Assembly: GCA_028724905.1 (NCBI GenBank)
Contig: JAQYTG010000018.1
Location: 347,878 to 411,877, forward strand
Reading direction: 5' to 3'
Origin: Actinomycetaceae bacterium
GTDB lineage: Bacteria > Actinomycetota > Actinomycetes > Actinomycetales > Actinomycetaceae
Length of the DNA: 64,000 bases
Notes under the pieces: generated by a model
Database searches by the model: none
Told to the model about the DNA's origin: nothing
The model's input: only the letters and a program-made list of their open reading frames with translations
In this document: one piece after another, positions 19,578 through 29,045 of the stretch
Layout: the number at the start of each line of letters is the position of its first letter
How positions within the stretch are numbered: the first letter of the stretch is position 1
Program-made: the position numbers and the translations under genes

Positions 19578-22500
19578 GTGATGAGTTCGGTTCTTCTTAA
19601 GATTGGCCGCTGGTGTGCGCGCCATTCTTGGAGGGTGCTCATTGCTTGGATACTCGCTCTTGGCGCTCTCGGATTTGGTTTCAGCTCCGTGGGGATGCAG
19701 CTATCGAACTCGTTTAATATCTCATCCACAGAATCCATGATAGGCGTGGATATTTTGCGCGAACGCCTGCCCCAAGCCAGCGGAGTATCTGAAACCGTGC
19801 TGATCTCTGTCTCAGATGAGGCTTCACCTGATGGGGCTGCATTTGAGGGCACCTCTCTATCTGATGCAGCCACTGCCAGCGCAGCCACCGCCGCAGACTC
19901 TGCCACATCTACTGCTGCCAATGAGCAGCCCACTTCTAGTGAGCAACCTGATGACGGCGGACAGCCTGGCGCTGGCGGGGATCTCGCCATCGACCAGCAC
20001 CGAGCTGCCATCGAAAAATTCGTGAGCAACGTCAATACAATTTCCGGCATCTCGATGGCCTCCGATCCTTTCGCTGAGCAAACGCGAGCCATCACCGCTG
20101 ACGGCAAACACGCCCTTATACAGGTGCAGACGGATTCCACTGTGGCTGCCTACTCTGCCAACGCCGACGGCAAGGCCAACACCGTCAAAAATCAGATTGC
20201 CAGCTACGCCCGCGAGCTCGAATCGTCAGACCCAGCACTCTCAGTGCTGATTGGCGGCAATATCGGCCAGACGGCCGGCGTCGAGCTCTCCATTATCGAA
20301 GCTCTCGGGGTGCTCGTAGCCGCCGCCGTCCTCTTCGTCACCTTCGGCAGTCTGCTCGCTGCCGGCATCCCGATTATTTCCGCCGTCGTCGGCGTGGGCG
20401 TGGGGATGCTCGGCATTTTGGTGGCCGCCAATTTCACAGATATCAACGCCGTCACCCCAGTGTTGGCAGTGATGATCGGCCTCGCCGTCGGCATTGACTA
20501 CGCGCTGTTTATTATGAGCCGCGCCCGCGAATATCTGGTACAGGGGATTTCCCCCGTTGAAGCTGCTGGGCGGGCGGTGGCTACTGCTGGATCGGCAGTG
20601 GTTTTCGCTGGCATCACCGTGATTATCGCGCTGTGTGGCCTCGCGGTGTGCCGGATTCCTTTCTTGACGGCGATGGGGGTCGCAGCTGCATTTATGGTAG
20701 CGGTAGCCGTGAGCGTCGCTCTCACAGCTATCCCCGCTTTCCTTGGACTACTAGGGAAACGCTTGATCCCCAAAAAGCCCAAGAAAGCTGCCCGTCTCTC
20801 ACCGGCGTCACCGGCAGCTCCGGCGTCTTCGGTATCACCAACGCCTCCAGCATCTCCGGCGTCACCTGCAACTCCTGCATCTCGGGCGTTTCCAACCTCG
20901 GCTACATCAGCTGCATCGCTTACTTCATCCACCGCATCGGCGGTGGTTGCCGCAACCGCATTGCCCGCAGCAGCCACCTCCTCTGGTTCCCGCCTAGCCA
21001 CTGGTGGTTCCCGCCTAGCCACTGGCTGGATTGATGCCGTCATGCGTAGACCGGCTCTGTTCGCCATAGCGGTGATTGCGCTGCTTGGCGCCGGATCGGT
21101 GCCTTTAGCTGGCCTGTCTCTCTCGCTCGTTGATAACGGATACGAGCAGCCTGGCACCCAAGTGCGCGAGACGTACGATGCCATCTCACGCACTTTCGGA
21201 GAGGGTTATAACTCCCCCATTATTGTGATTGCCGATATCGTACAGAGCACCGATCCGCTGGGGTTGGTGAGCGATCTCTCTGACGACCTGGCCGCTATCG
21301 ACGGCGTGGAGAAAGTGGCGATAGGGACGCCCAACCAAGACGCTTCCCTCGCTTTTATCGAGCTGATTCCCTCCACCGGCCAAGCCAATCCAGCCACTGA
21401 GCGAATCGTCAATGATATTCGCGCCGATGCTCCCGCTCTCGAACAGCGTTACGGCATTTCAAATCTGATGGTCACGGGTATCACGGCTGTCGCTGTAGAC
21501 ATTGCTGCGGTACTCAACGATGCACTACTCCCGTTTGGGATCGTCGTAGTGGGGCTGTCCATTATTTTGCTGATGATCGTCTTTCGCTCAATCGCGGTAC
21601 CGCTCACGGCCACTTTAGGCTACGTGCTCTCCCTCGGAACGGGGCTAGGGGCAGTTGGTGCAATTTTCGGCTGGGGCTGGCTCGCCGATCTCTTCCACGT
21701 GACCAAAGTCGGCTCCGTTATCTCGTTTTTGCCGGTAATCGTGATGGGTATTCTCTTCGGTCTAGCCATGGACTACGAGGTATTCCTCGTCTCCCGAATG
21801 CGCGAGACCTGGATCCACACATCCGACGCCCGCAGAGCTGTGCGTGAGGGGTTCATCGGCTCCGCTAAAGTAGTGACGGCAGCCGCCCTCATTATGACGT
21901 CCGTCTTCGCGTTCTTCATCCCTGACGGCAATAAGTACATTAAGCCTATTGCCGTGGCTCTCACCGTGGGCATCTTCGCCGATGCATTCTTGGTGCGCAT
22001 GACGTTCATTCCCGCCATCATGGCGCTGCTGGGTAGGCGCGCATGGTGGATTCCGGCCTGGCTAGAAAAACGGCTGCCTATGGTAGACGTCGAAGGCGAG
22101 GGCTTGGCTCGCACGCTCGAACATTCAGACTGGGTGGATCGTCACGGCGAAGCTGAAGTGCGGCTCGACTCTGTGAGCGTGGGTGACGCCAGTGGCGACG
22201 TCTTCTCCGAATTGTCGCTCATCGTGCGTCCACGTCAATTTGCTGTGGCGCGTCTCGACACGTTCCTTGCCCGCTCCACGCTCGCCGCACTGCTCGCTGG
22301 TCGAATCCAACCGCACGACGGCGTGAGCGTGATCTCTGGCCGTCCGCTGCCCGACGGTATGTCTGCCATTCAAGCCTCCACGTATATGCTTGACTATCCC
22401 GATGCTTCCCTAATTCCGTACATGACGCGGCTCGTGGTGTGTGCTGATCCGCCAATGCAAGCATGGGCAGCCCTAGAGCGAGCACATCAACGCGGGATCG

Positions 22501-22856
22501 CCGTGCTCGCTATCGTGGCTCCTGACTATGAGCTTCCCCTGTCGGTGCGTGCCATAGCCGCTGACGCCATAGCTCAAGCAGCGCAGGAGATAGCGGTGAT
22601 AACGGTGCCCAGCGCCGACGACCCTGACGATCTCGCTAGCCGCGACGCCGCCGGCACCCCCACTCCCCGCAACGCTTCTGGCTCGGGGCGGAGTTCTGGC
22701 TCTGCTACTCACCGCAGCGGAAAAATCGCACGCACCTCAGCTCGACTCACCTCGGCGGCTTTCACATCGGCGCGCCATGCTGCACATTCGGCGCTTTCTC
22801 GCCGCTCAGAGCACGCAGATTCGCCTCAGAGCAGTCAGCATAGGAGCCAGCCATGA
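19578..22856 (+). CDS. MMPL/RND-superfamily transporter with low-complexity insertion and C-terminal degenerate ABC-like domain
   Basis: Two blocks of MMPL transmembrane segments (e.g. GIDYALFIMSRAREYL; GLAMDYEVFLVSRMRETW); extra ~250 aa C-terminal region. Confidence 0.92.
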   Translation: MMSSVLLKIGRWCARHSWRVLIAWILALGALGFGFSSVGMQLSNSFNISSTESMIGVDILRERLPQASGVSETVLISVSDEASPDGAAFEGTSLSDAATASAATAADSATSTAANEQPTSSEQPDDGGQPGAGGDLAIDQHRAAIEKFVSNVNTISGISMASDPFAEQTRAITADGKHALIQVQTDSTVAAYSANADGKANTVKNQIASYARELESSDPALSVLIGGNIGQTAGVELSIIEALGVLVAAAVLFVTFGSLLAAGIPIISAVVGVGVGMLGILVAANFTDINAVTPVLAVMIGLAVGIDYALFIMSRAREYLVQGISPVEAAGRAVATAGSAVVFAGITVIIALCGLAVCRIPFLTAMGVAAAFMVAVAVSVALTAIPAFLGLLGKRLIPKKPKKAARLSPASPAAPASSVSPTPPASPASPATPASRAFPTSATSAASLTSSTASAVVAATALPAAATSSGSRLATGGSRLATGWIDAVMRRPALFAIAVIALLGAGSVPLAGLSLSLVDNGYEQPGTQVRETYDAISRTFGEGYNSPIIVIADIVQSTDPLGLVSDLSDDLAAIDGVEKVAIGTPNQDASLAFIELIPSTGQANPATERIVNDIRADAPALEQRYGISNLMVTGITAVAVDIAAVLNDALLPFGIVVVGLSIILLMIVFRSIAVPLTATLGYVLSLGTGLGAVGAIFGWGWLADLFHVTKVGSVISFLPVIVMGILFGLAMDYEVFLVSRMRETWIHTSDARRAVREGFIGSAKVVTAAALIMTSVFAFFIPDGNKYIKPIAVALTVGIFADAFLVRMTFIPAIMALLGRRAWWIPAWLEKRLPMVDVEGEGLARTLEHSDWVDRHGEAEVRLDSVSVGDASGDVFSELSLIVRPRQFAVARLDTFLARSTLAALLAGRIQPHDGVSVISGRPLPDGMSAIQASTYMLDYPDASLIPYMTRLVVCADPPMQAWAALERAHQRGIAVLAIVAPDYELPLSVRAIAADAIAQAAQEIAVITVPSADDPDDLASRDAAGTPTPRNASGSGRSSGSATHRSGKIARTSARLTSAAFTSARHAAHSALSRRSEHADSPQSSQHRSQP
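20984..21025 (+). repeat. 21-bp perfect tandem duplication inside the MMPL gene
   Basis: tggttcccgcctagccactgg x2, encodes GSRLATGGSRLATG. Confidence 0.95.
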
Positions 22857-25264
22857 AACGCACGAAGCACTATCGGCTCATGTTGAGCGTGGTCGTCATT
22901 TTGCCGATGTTCTTTTTCCTCGCGCTACTCGGCGCGAACACTGAGCAGCTAAGCACCTATGGTTCACCACAAGCGGCCATCGTAAATAATGATTCCCCCG
23001 TTACTCTCACCACCGGCCAGATATTACCCGCTGGTAGACAGGTGATTGCCACCCTCACCGATCCGAAGCGTGAAACTCGTTTCGAGTGGGCAGTGGTGAG
23101 CTCTGCATCTGCTGAAAATGGACTGAAAGACGGCACCTATGAGGCCGTCGTGGACATCCCACAGAATTTCTCTGCCTCCGTAGCTGGAATTTTGCAAAGC
23201 ACATCCACAACCCCTGGCACGCTCATTGTGCGTACCAATGGGACATCAGCTCTGCTGGCAGATCTCTCAAACGACATCGTCAGTGCAGCCGGAAAAGATC
23301 TCAGCACCTCGTTCACCGTCTCCTACCTCACCGAATCGCTCGCCGCTACCAGCCAGATTAAAGATGGATTCAGTCAGGCTGCTGATGGCGCCGGTCAGCT
23401 TGCTGATGGCGCTAGACAACTAGCGGATGGCAATGCCCAGCTTGCCGATGGCGCCGCTCAGGCTGCTGATGGCGCCGGTCAGCTTGCTGATGGCGCTAGA
23501 CAACTAGCGGATGGCAATGCCCAGCTTGCTGATGGCGCCGCTGAATTAGCCTCGGGAGTTAGCCAGCTCAGCGCTGGTACGCAGCCGCTGCACGCCGGAG
23601 CCTCAGCGCTTGCCAGCGGGTTGCGGCAATACGTGAACGGCGTCAATCAAGCTGCTGACGGCTCCATACCGCTCGCCGCCGGAGCGAAGGAGTTTGCTGG
23701 AGGCGTTGCCCAATACGTGAATGGCGTGCAGCAAATTTACGACGGCATCACCACCCCTCAGCCAGGTCAGAGCACATCTATGCTCGGTGGAGCGCAACAG
23801 CTGGCCGACGCACTCACAGCGGTGGCCAGCGGTATTCACAGCGTAGCCGACGAGATTGTGAAACTGCTTCCCGAGGGAATCACTGCCGCGTCGGCAAGCG
23901 CACAACTGCTCTCCGACGCCTTCGACGAGCTCACCACACTCATTGAACAATGCGGCGCCGGAGATCAAAATGCCTGTGCCCAAGCGACGCAGGGAACGGC
24001 TACCACCGCGCAAGAGCTAGCCAAGTTGGTGACGCAGCTGCAACAAGTGGCTGAGCTAGCCGAAGCTGGAAAAATTAACTTAGAAGAGCTGACAAAAATC
24101 ACGAATCCCGTCGATCAGCTAGCAGGCGGGGCACGCTCACTCGCCGATGGGCTTGGCACACTTTCCGAGCAGATGAAATCGAATATGCTCGGCGACAATG
24201 CGGCGGCTCTCACGGCAGGCGGCACCCAACTGGCCGATGGCGTGGCCGAACTCTCTGACGGGCTTGGGCAGCTCAAGGCTGGCGCACCTCAGCTACTCAA
24301 CGGCGCATCTGCGCTCTCCGGTGGCACATCTGAGTTAGCTGACGGCACATCGCAGCTGGCCGGAGGCGCTCAAGCATTGGCGAACGGCGCCCGCGAAGCT
24401 GCTGACGGAACAGCGCTATTTGCCAACGGCACTACTCAGGCTGCTGACGGTCTTGGGCAACTTGCCGACGGCGCTTCAGCGCTCACCGACGGTGGCCAAC
24501 AGCTGACGAGCGGATCACAGCAGCTAGCGAGTGAGCTGGATAAAGCGGCGCAACAAATTCCCACATACACGCGCACCGATGCTGAAAAAACAGCTCAGGC
24601 CTTGGGGACGCCCGTGAGCGTCTCTGCAAGCAGTGCTCTCGTCGATCCTCGCTCAGCTCTCGCTCCTGGAATTATTGCGCTCGCCCTCTGGCTAGGCTCA
24701 TTCGGAGTCATTATTTACCGCAGCTCCATGACGGACGACAAGCTCAGAGAACCATTCACCCCGCTGGCACTGATCACTCGATCTCTGGTCTCAGCTATCG
24801 GTATTGGGGCTGCACAGAGCCTGCTGGTGATGATCGGGCTTGCCGTCAGCCGCGTACCTATCGCACATCTGTTCTGGTTGATTATTGTGCTGCTACTATC
24901 TTCGTTCACGATGATAGCCTTGCACGTGGCGTTTACCGCCACACTAGGTATGAAAGGCGGAGGGGTTCTCTCTCTGGTGTTCCTCGGGCTGCAACTCGTG
25001 TCGCTCAGTACTCTCCTGCCCGTCGCTTCTCAATCCGCTCTAGTCAGTGCACTACACATATTTTTGCCAGTGCCACAAGCTCAAGATGCCCTAACTAGCG
25101 CGATCACAGGAGTTGGCTCCAGCTCGGTGGCAGTGTGGATGCTCATTTTCTGGTTCCTCGCCTCCGGTTTCATCTCCGTGGCAGCTGTGGCCAAGCGCCG
25201 CGCTGTGAGCGTGCCGTCACTGCGGGCGTTTGCTGCCCACTACTGGCCACTCATCCGACGCTGA
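22853..25264 (+). CDS. YhgE/Pip family membrane protein with repeated QLADGA motifs
   Basis: N-terminal TM + PQAAIVNNDSPV, VDIPQNFSASVAGI, repeated ADGAxQLADGA segments, C-terminal TM block; ATGA overlap with the MMPL gene. Confidence 0.92.
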   Translation: MKRTKHYRLMLSVVVILPMFFFLALLGANTEQLSTYGSPQAAIVNNDSPVTLTTGQILPAGRQVIATLTDPKRETRFEWAVVSSASAENGLKDGTYEAVVDIPQNFSASVAGILQSTSTTPGTLIVRTNGTSALLADLSNDIVSAAGKDLSTSFTVSYLTESLAATSQIKDGFSQAADGAGQLADGARQLADGNAQLADGAAQAADGAGQLADGARQLADGNAQLADGAAELASGVSQLSAGTQPLHAGASALASGLRQYVNGVNQAADGSIPLAAGAKEFAGGVAQYVNGVQQIYDGITTPQPGQSTSMLGGAQQLADALTAVASGIHSVADEIVKLLPEGITAASASAQLLSDAFDELTTLIEQCGAGDQNACAQATQGTATTAQELAKLVTQLQQVAELAEAGKINLEELTKITNPVDQLAGGARSLADGLGTLSEQMKSNMLGDNAAALTAGGTQLADGVAELSDGLGQLKAGAPQLLNGASALSGGTSELADGTSQLAGGAQALANGAREAADGTALFANGTTQAADGLGQLADGASALTDGGQQLTSGSQQLASELDKAAQQIPTYTRTDAEKTAQALGTPVSVSASSALVDPRSALAPGIIALALWLGSFGVIIYRSSMTDDKLREPFTPLALITRSLVSAIGIGAAQSLLVMIGLAVSRVPIAHLFWLIIVLLLSSFTMIALHVAFTATLGMKGGGVLSLVFLGLQLVSLSTLLPVASQSALVSALHIFLPVPQAQDALTSAITGVGSSSVAVWMLIFWFLASGFISVAAVAKRRAVSVPSLRAFAAHYWPLIRR
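23375..23542 (+). repeat. 84-bp near-perfect in-frame tandem duplication
   Basis: Two copies encoding QAADGAGQLADGARQLADGNAQLADGAA. Confidence 0.95.
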
Positions 25265-25623
25265 TAAAGCCGCACCACGCACCTCCCGAGGGATCGTGGG
25301 ACAGTTGCTGCCAAGGATTCGGTTGATATATCTATCGCCAGTCTTAGCTATCGAGCTTGATAACCTCGGGCGGCATTTTAGCCGGTGGCATTGTAGCCGT
25401 CAGTATTTTAGCCGGCGGCAACGCCAAACCTGCCCGATATAATCACCTTGATAGCATCAAGCCCGATAGTGAAAATTGCTAGCCACTCGGATATGTAGCC
25501 CCGATCTGCCGATGCCCCGCAAGGCTTTGCCAATTCTCTACTAATGCCCGCAAGGCTCTGCAAGACCTACCAATGCTCAGACCATCTGCCAAGGCTGAGA
25601 CGCTCATTGCTCAAGGTCGAGCT

Positions 25624-26604
25624 TCACCGCCGCGCACTGCCGTGATCATTGCGGCTCGCCGCACGCTGGAGCCGAATGGCAGTATCGCGGTCGATAATCA
25701 GGTGAGTGATCACTCCTGCGCGCAGTGCCGCCAAAACTGCCGGCACCCTCCCTGCTCCCGCCACCACGGCGACGCGGGTGGGAATTTTCCGCAACATATC
25801 AGGGGTTGGCCCAGAGGCGCGGGCATTGAGGGCAAGATCTTTCCACGTACCATCCCCGCGCAGCAAGACGGTACACACGTCTCCCACCACGTGTTCACGG
25901 CGGATCGTCTCCATATCGCTCGGGTGGAGATATCCGCCCGAATACACCATGGAGGGAATGGCTGAATCCAATGATCCGACGCCAAAAACTGCCATATTAG
26001 CTCGCTGCTGCACGGCACGGATCGAACTCACAGCAGTCTCTTTCCACAGTGCATCGCGGGTGCTAGCGCGATCAAAAAATGCCGGCACCGGAAAAGTGAC
26101 GATCTGGGCACCAAATGCCGCCGCAATCGTCTGAATGAGCGCACCAGCATAAGGTATCCCTCGACCAGCCACCCCCACTGCACCGTTGAGTTGCACCACT
26201 GTCAGGCCGGAAACAGCCCGTGGCTGCAGGTGCCCAGCAACTCTCGATATCGTATTGCCCCACGCCACACCAATCACGTCACCAGGCTTGACCATTTCGC
26301 TAAACACCGAGGCCGCCATAGCGCTCACGCTATCGAGCCGCTGATACTCACTAGCCCCAAAAGGCACCGGTACGATTGTAGCTTTGACTCGAAAACTACT
26401 CGCTAACCATTGCACGAGTTGTGAGGATTCCTCGTCCACCGGCTGCACTGAAATACGCACATAGCCGCGTTCGCGTGCTTCCTTGAGTAGGCGGGAAATC
26501 GTGGAGCGGGAGACGCCCATCGTACGGGCGATTGCTTCCATCGTCTGCCCCTCGATGTAGTGCATCACCGCCACGTCATAGAGCACATCCGTTTCACGCC
26601 CCAT
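25624..26604 (-). CDS. SorC/DeoR-family transcriptional regulator (sugar-binding)
   Basis: HTH YIEGQTMEAIARTMGVSRSTISRLLKEARERGYVRI; VIGVAWGNTISRVA of the SorC effector domain; divergent to glpABC. Confidence 0.92.
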   Translation of the reverse strand: MGRETDVLYDVAVMHYIEGQTMEAIARTMGVSRSTISRLLKEARERGYVRISVQPVDEESSQLVQWLASSFRVKATIVPVPFGASEYQRLDSVSAMAASVFSEMVKPGDVIGVAWGNTISRVAGHLQPRAVSGLTVVQLNGAVGVAGRGIPYAGALIQTIAAAFGAQIVTFPVPAFFDRASTRDALWKETAVSSIRAVQQRANMAVFGVGSLDSAIPSMVYSGGYLHPSDMETIRREHVVGDVCTVLLRGDGTWKDLALNARASGPTPDMLRKIPTRVAVVAGAGRVPAVLAALRAGVITHLIIDRDTAIRLQRAASRNDHGSARR

Positions 26605-26861
26605 CAGTCTCCTCCCTTTCTACGATCATTGCCTCGTTGTATGGCCGCGCTTATTGCTGGGTGACGCCAGTGGGCTGCGCTGCCCTATACATCTGCCTCA
26701 TACACCTACCTCATGCATCCGCCGTCACTCATCAGCCCCACGCGCCGTTTTATCGAGCGTCGCTCACCCATCCCAGGCGCCCGTCTCACGCGCCACCACA
26801 TACCATGCACCAAGCGTCATTCATCCGCCCAGGTACCAGCGTCACAGGGTGGTGACGGCAC

Positions 26862-26936
26862 CGGCGTCACACATCACTCAGGTATCTGCATCACGCATCC
26901 ACCCCCAGGCAGCGGCGTCACACATCACTCAGGTAT
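26862..26936. repeat. Direct repeat, period 51 bp, in the regulator-glpA spacer
   Basis: cggcgtcacacatcactcaggtat at 26862 and 26913. Confidence 0.9.
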
Positions 26937-26987
26937 TGGCGTCACGCCGCATCACCGCGATGCTCTGACAGCTGAGTTTAGCAGCTT

Positions 26988-27001
26988 TGCACATTTGTGC
27001 A
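26988..27001. promoter_or_regulatory. Candidate operator palindrome upstream of glpA
   Basis: tgcacatttgtgca (6-2-6) with a further gtgcaca half-site about 20 bp downstream. Confidence 0.5.
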
Positions 27002-27272
27002 CACATGACGTGACGATAGTGCACAGATTCTTGAGATGTATCTTTTCATAGCACAATGCTTCACTTCAGCTGGTCAAAGTATTAGCGTTTCTCTGAGAAG
27101 GGTGCCGCGAGTAGTGCCAGCGATATGCGTTAAGCAACTAGCAGCGAAGCCACATACACAGGCGGCTTCACTGGCTGTCAGCAGACTACGGCCACGCACA
27201 GCAGGTGAGCCTCGCAGCGCGTGTGCTCACAACAAGACACAGCAAGTATTCGATCGACGCAAAGTAGGAAAG

Positions 27273-29045
27273 ATGACCTCACTGACAACGGATGTCGTGG
27301 TGATTGGCGGAGGAGCTACCGGCACGGGAGTTCTGCGCGATCTAGCGATGCGTGGTTTCAGCGCCCTACTGCTGGAGCGCGCAGACCTCGCTCAGGGAAC
27401 CACGGGGCGTTTCCACGGCCTGCTTCATTCCGGTGGCCGCTACGTCGTCTCCGACCCCGAATCGGCTACGGAGTGCGCCCAGGAAAACGAGATTGTGCGG
27501 CGGATACATTCCGATGCCGTGGAAGAGACCGGCGGCCTGTTCGTCGTCACTCCCAACGATTCTGAGGAGTATGCAGATAGCTTTCTGGCCGCAGCCGCCG
27601 CCGCCCGAGTGCCGGCACGCGAGATATCAGTAGCCGAAGCACTCCGCCGCGAGCCACGTCTTCACCCGAAGATGAAGCGCGCTTTTGAGGTGCGTGACGC
27701 CGTGATCGACGGTTGGCGCATGGTATGGGGCACGGTTGCCTCAGCGCAAGAGTACGGAGCCCGCACACTCACCTATCATCGGGTGACGTCCATACACACT
27801 GATCAGGGAAACATCAGCGGCGTGAGCGCTATCGACGAAAAAACCGGCGAGAAAATAACTATCAGCTGCCGAGCCGTCATCAACGCGGGCGGCCCATGGG
27901 CGGGAAAAATTGCGGCACTCGCGGGGGCACACGGCGTGGACGTGGTGCCTGGGCGCGGCATTATGGTGGCGATGAACCATCGGCTCGTCAATACCGTTAT
28001 CAACCGCTGCGTCTATCCGGCTGATGGCGATATTCTGGTGCCTGACCACACCGTATGCATCATCGGCACGACCGATCAACACGCCTCTGATCCGGATTTT
28101 CTGGAAATTAGCACCAGCGAAGTACAGCAGATGCTCGATGCTGGCGAGGCCATGATCCCAGGATTCCGCCAGGCGCGAGCGATACACGTATGGGCTGGGG
28201 CACGTCCGCTGGTGCGCGATCAGCGCGTGAGCACCTCCGATACCCGACACATGAGCCGCGGCATGAGCATTATCGACCACCACAAGCGAGACGGCATAGC
28301 GGGGTTTTTCTCCATCGCTGGCGGCAAACTCACCACATACCGACTCATGGCGAAAAACGTGGTAGATGCGCTGTGCGAGCAGCTCGGTGAAAACCGCCCC
28401 TGCCGCACAGCTGAGGAAAACACCCCTGGAGCCACGCCACGCAATCACGCCATCACTGATCGGCTGGCCCACGCCGAGAGCGTGCGCCAGAGCGAACAGC
28501 TCATCTGCGAGTGCGAACTCGTGACCCGCTCGATGATCGAGCAGGCTCTGGCCGATCAGCCCCATGCAAACTTCGACGATCTACGCCGGCAGTTACGCAT
28601 CGGTATGGGGCCATGCCAAGGCACATTTTGCGCGCCGCGCCTCGCAGGGATTGTGCACGCTTGGAAAACATCACAGCTGCCCAGCCACAGCGTACAAGCT
28701 GCCCGCAATCATGCACGGGATATCCGAGACGTTCACAGTGTGCAAGCCCTTACTCGCTGCCCCGCCCCCTCAGCCACCCACCAGGCCGACGTCACGACGA
28801 CGCAGCTCAGGCTCTTTGCACGCAACCGCGAGAGCGGGATTACTCCACTGCTGTTCAACCAGCAGCTGCGAGAAGCCGCACTCAACCGTTGGGTGATGCA
28901 CAGCACGCTGGGGATAGAGCATCTTCCTCAACCAAGCCAAGAGGCCATTCTCGCCACCGGCGATCTTGCGTTGCTCTATGGCACGCACACATCTGCGCCA
29001 TCCTTAGCCGCCAATGCCAACCAGTGGAAGGAGCAGCACGCATGA
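27273..29045 (+). CDS. glpA: Anaerobic glycerol-3-phosphate dehydrogenase subunit A
   Basis: DVVVIGGGATGTGVLRDLAMRGFSALLLERADLAQGTTGRFHGLLHSGGRYVVSD; C-terminal CECELVTRSMIE...GPCQGTFC. Confidence 0.95.
   Translation: MTSLTTDVVVIGGGATGTGVLRDLAMRGFSALLLERADLAQGTTGRFHGLLHSGGRYVVSDPESATECAQENEIVRRIHSDAVEETGGLFVVTPNDSEEYADSFLAAAAAARVPAREISVAEALRREPRLHPKMKRAFEVRDAVIDGWRMVWGTVASAQEYGARTLTYHRVTSIHTDQGNISGVSAIDEKTGEKITISCRAVINAGGPWAGKIAALAGAHGVDVVPGRGIMVAMNHRLVNTVINRCVYPADGDILVPDHTVCIIGTTDQHASDPDFLEISTSEVQQMLDAGEAMIPGFRQARAIHVWAGARPLVRDQRVSTSDTRHMSRGMSIIDHHKRDGIAGFFSIAGGKLTTYRLMAKNVVDALCEQLGENRPCRTAEENTPGATPRNHAITDRLAHAESVRQSEQLICECELVTRSMIEQALADQPHANFDDLRRQLRIGMGPCQGTFCAPRLAGIVHAWKTSQLPSHSVQAARNHARDIRDVHSVQALTRCPAPSATHQADVTTTQLRLFARNRESGITPLLFNQQLREAALNRWVMHSTLGIEHLPQPSQEAILATGDLALLYGTHTSAPSLAANANQWKEQHA

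Noticed and set aside
20498-21193. 231-aa ORF antisense to MMPL
   Set aside because: Mirror of the MMPL coding frame, no family motifs.
27036-27272. N-terminal extension of glpA ORF
   Set aside because: Not similar to GlpA; MTSLTTDVVVIGGG at 27273 is the natural start.
27741-28565. 274-aa ORF antisense to glpA
   Set aside because: Shadow ORF opposite a clear glpA.
28511-29041. N-terminal extension of the glpB ORF
   Set aside because: Overlaps glpA in another frame; GlpB starts at 29042 with the ATGA overlap.
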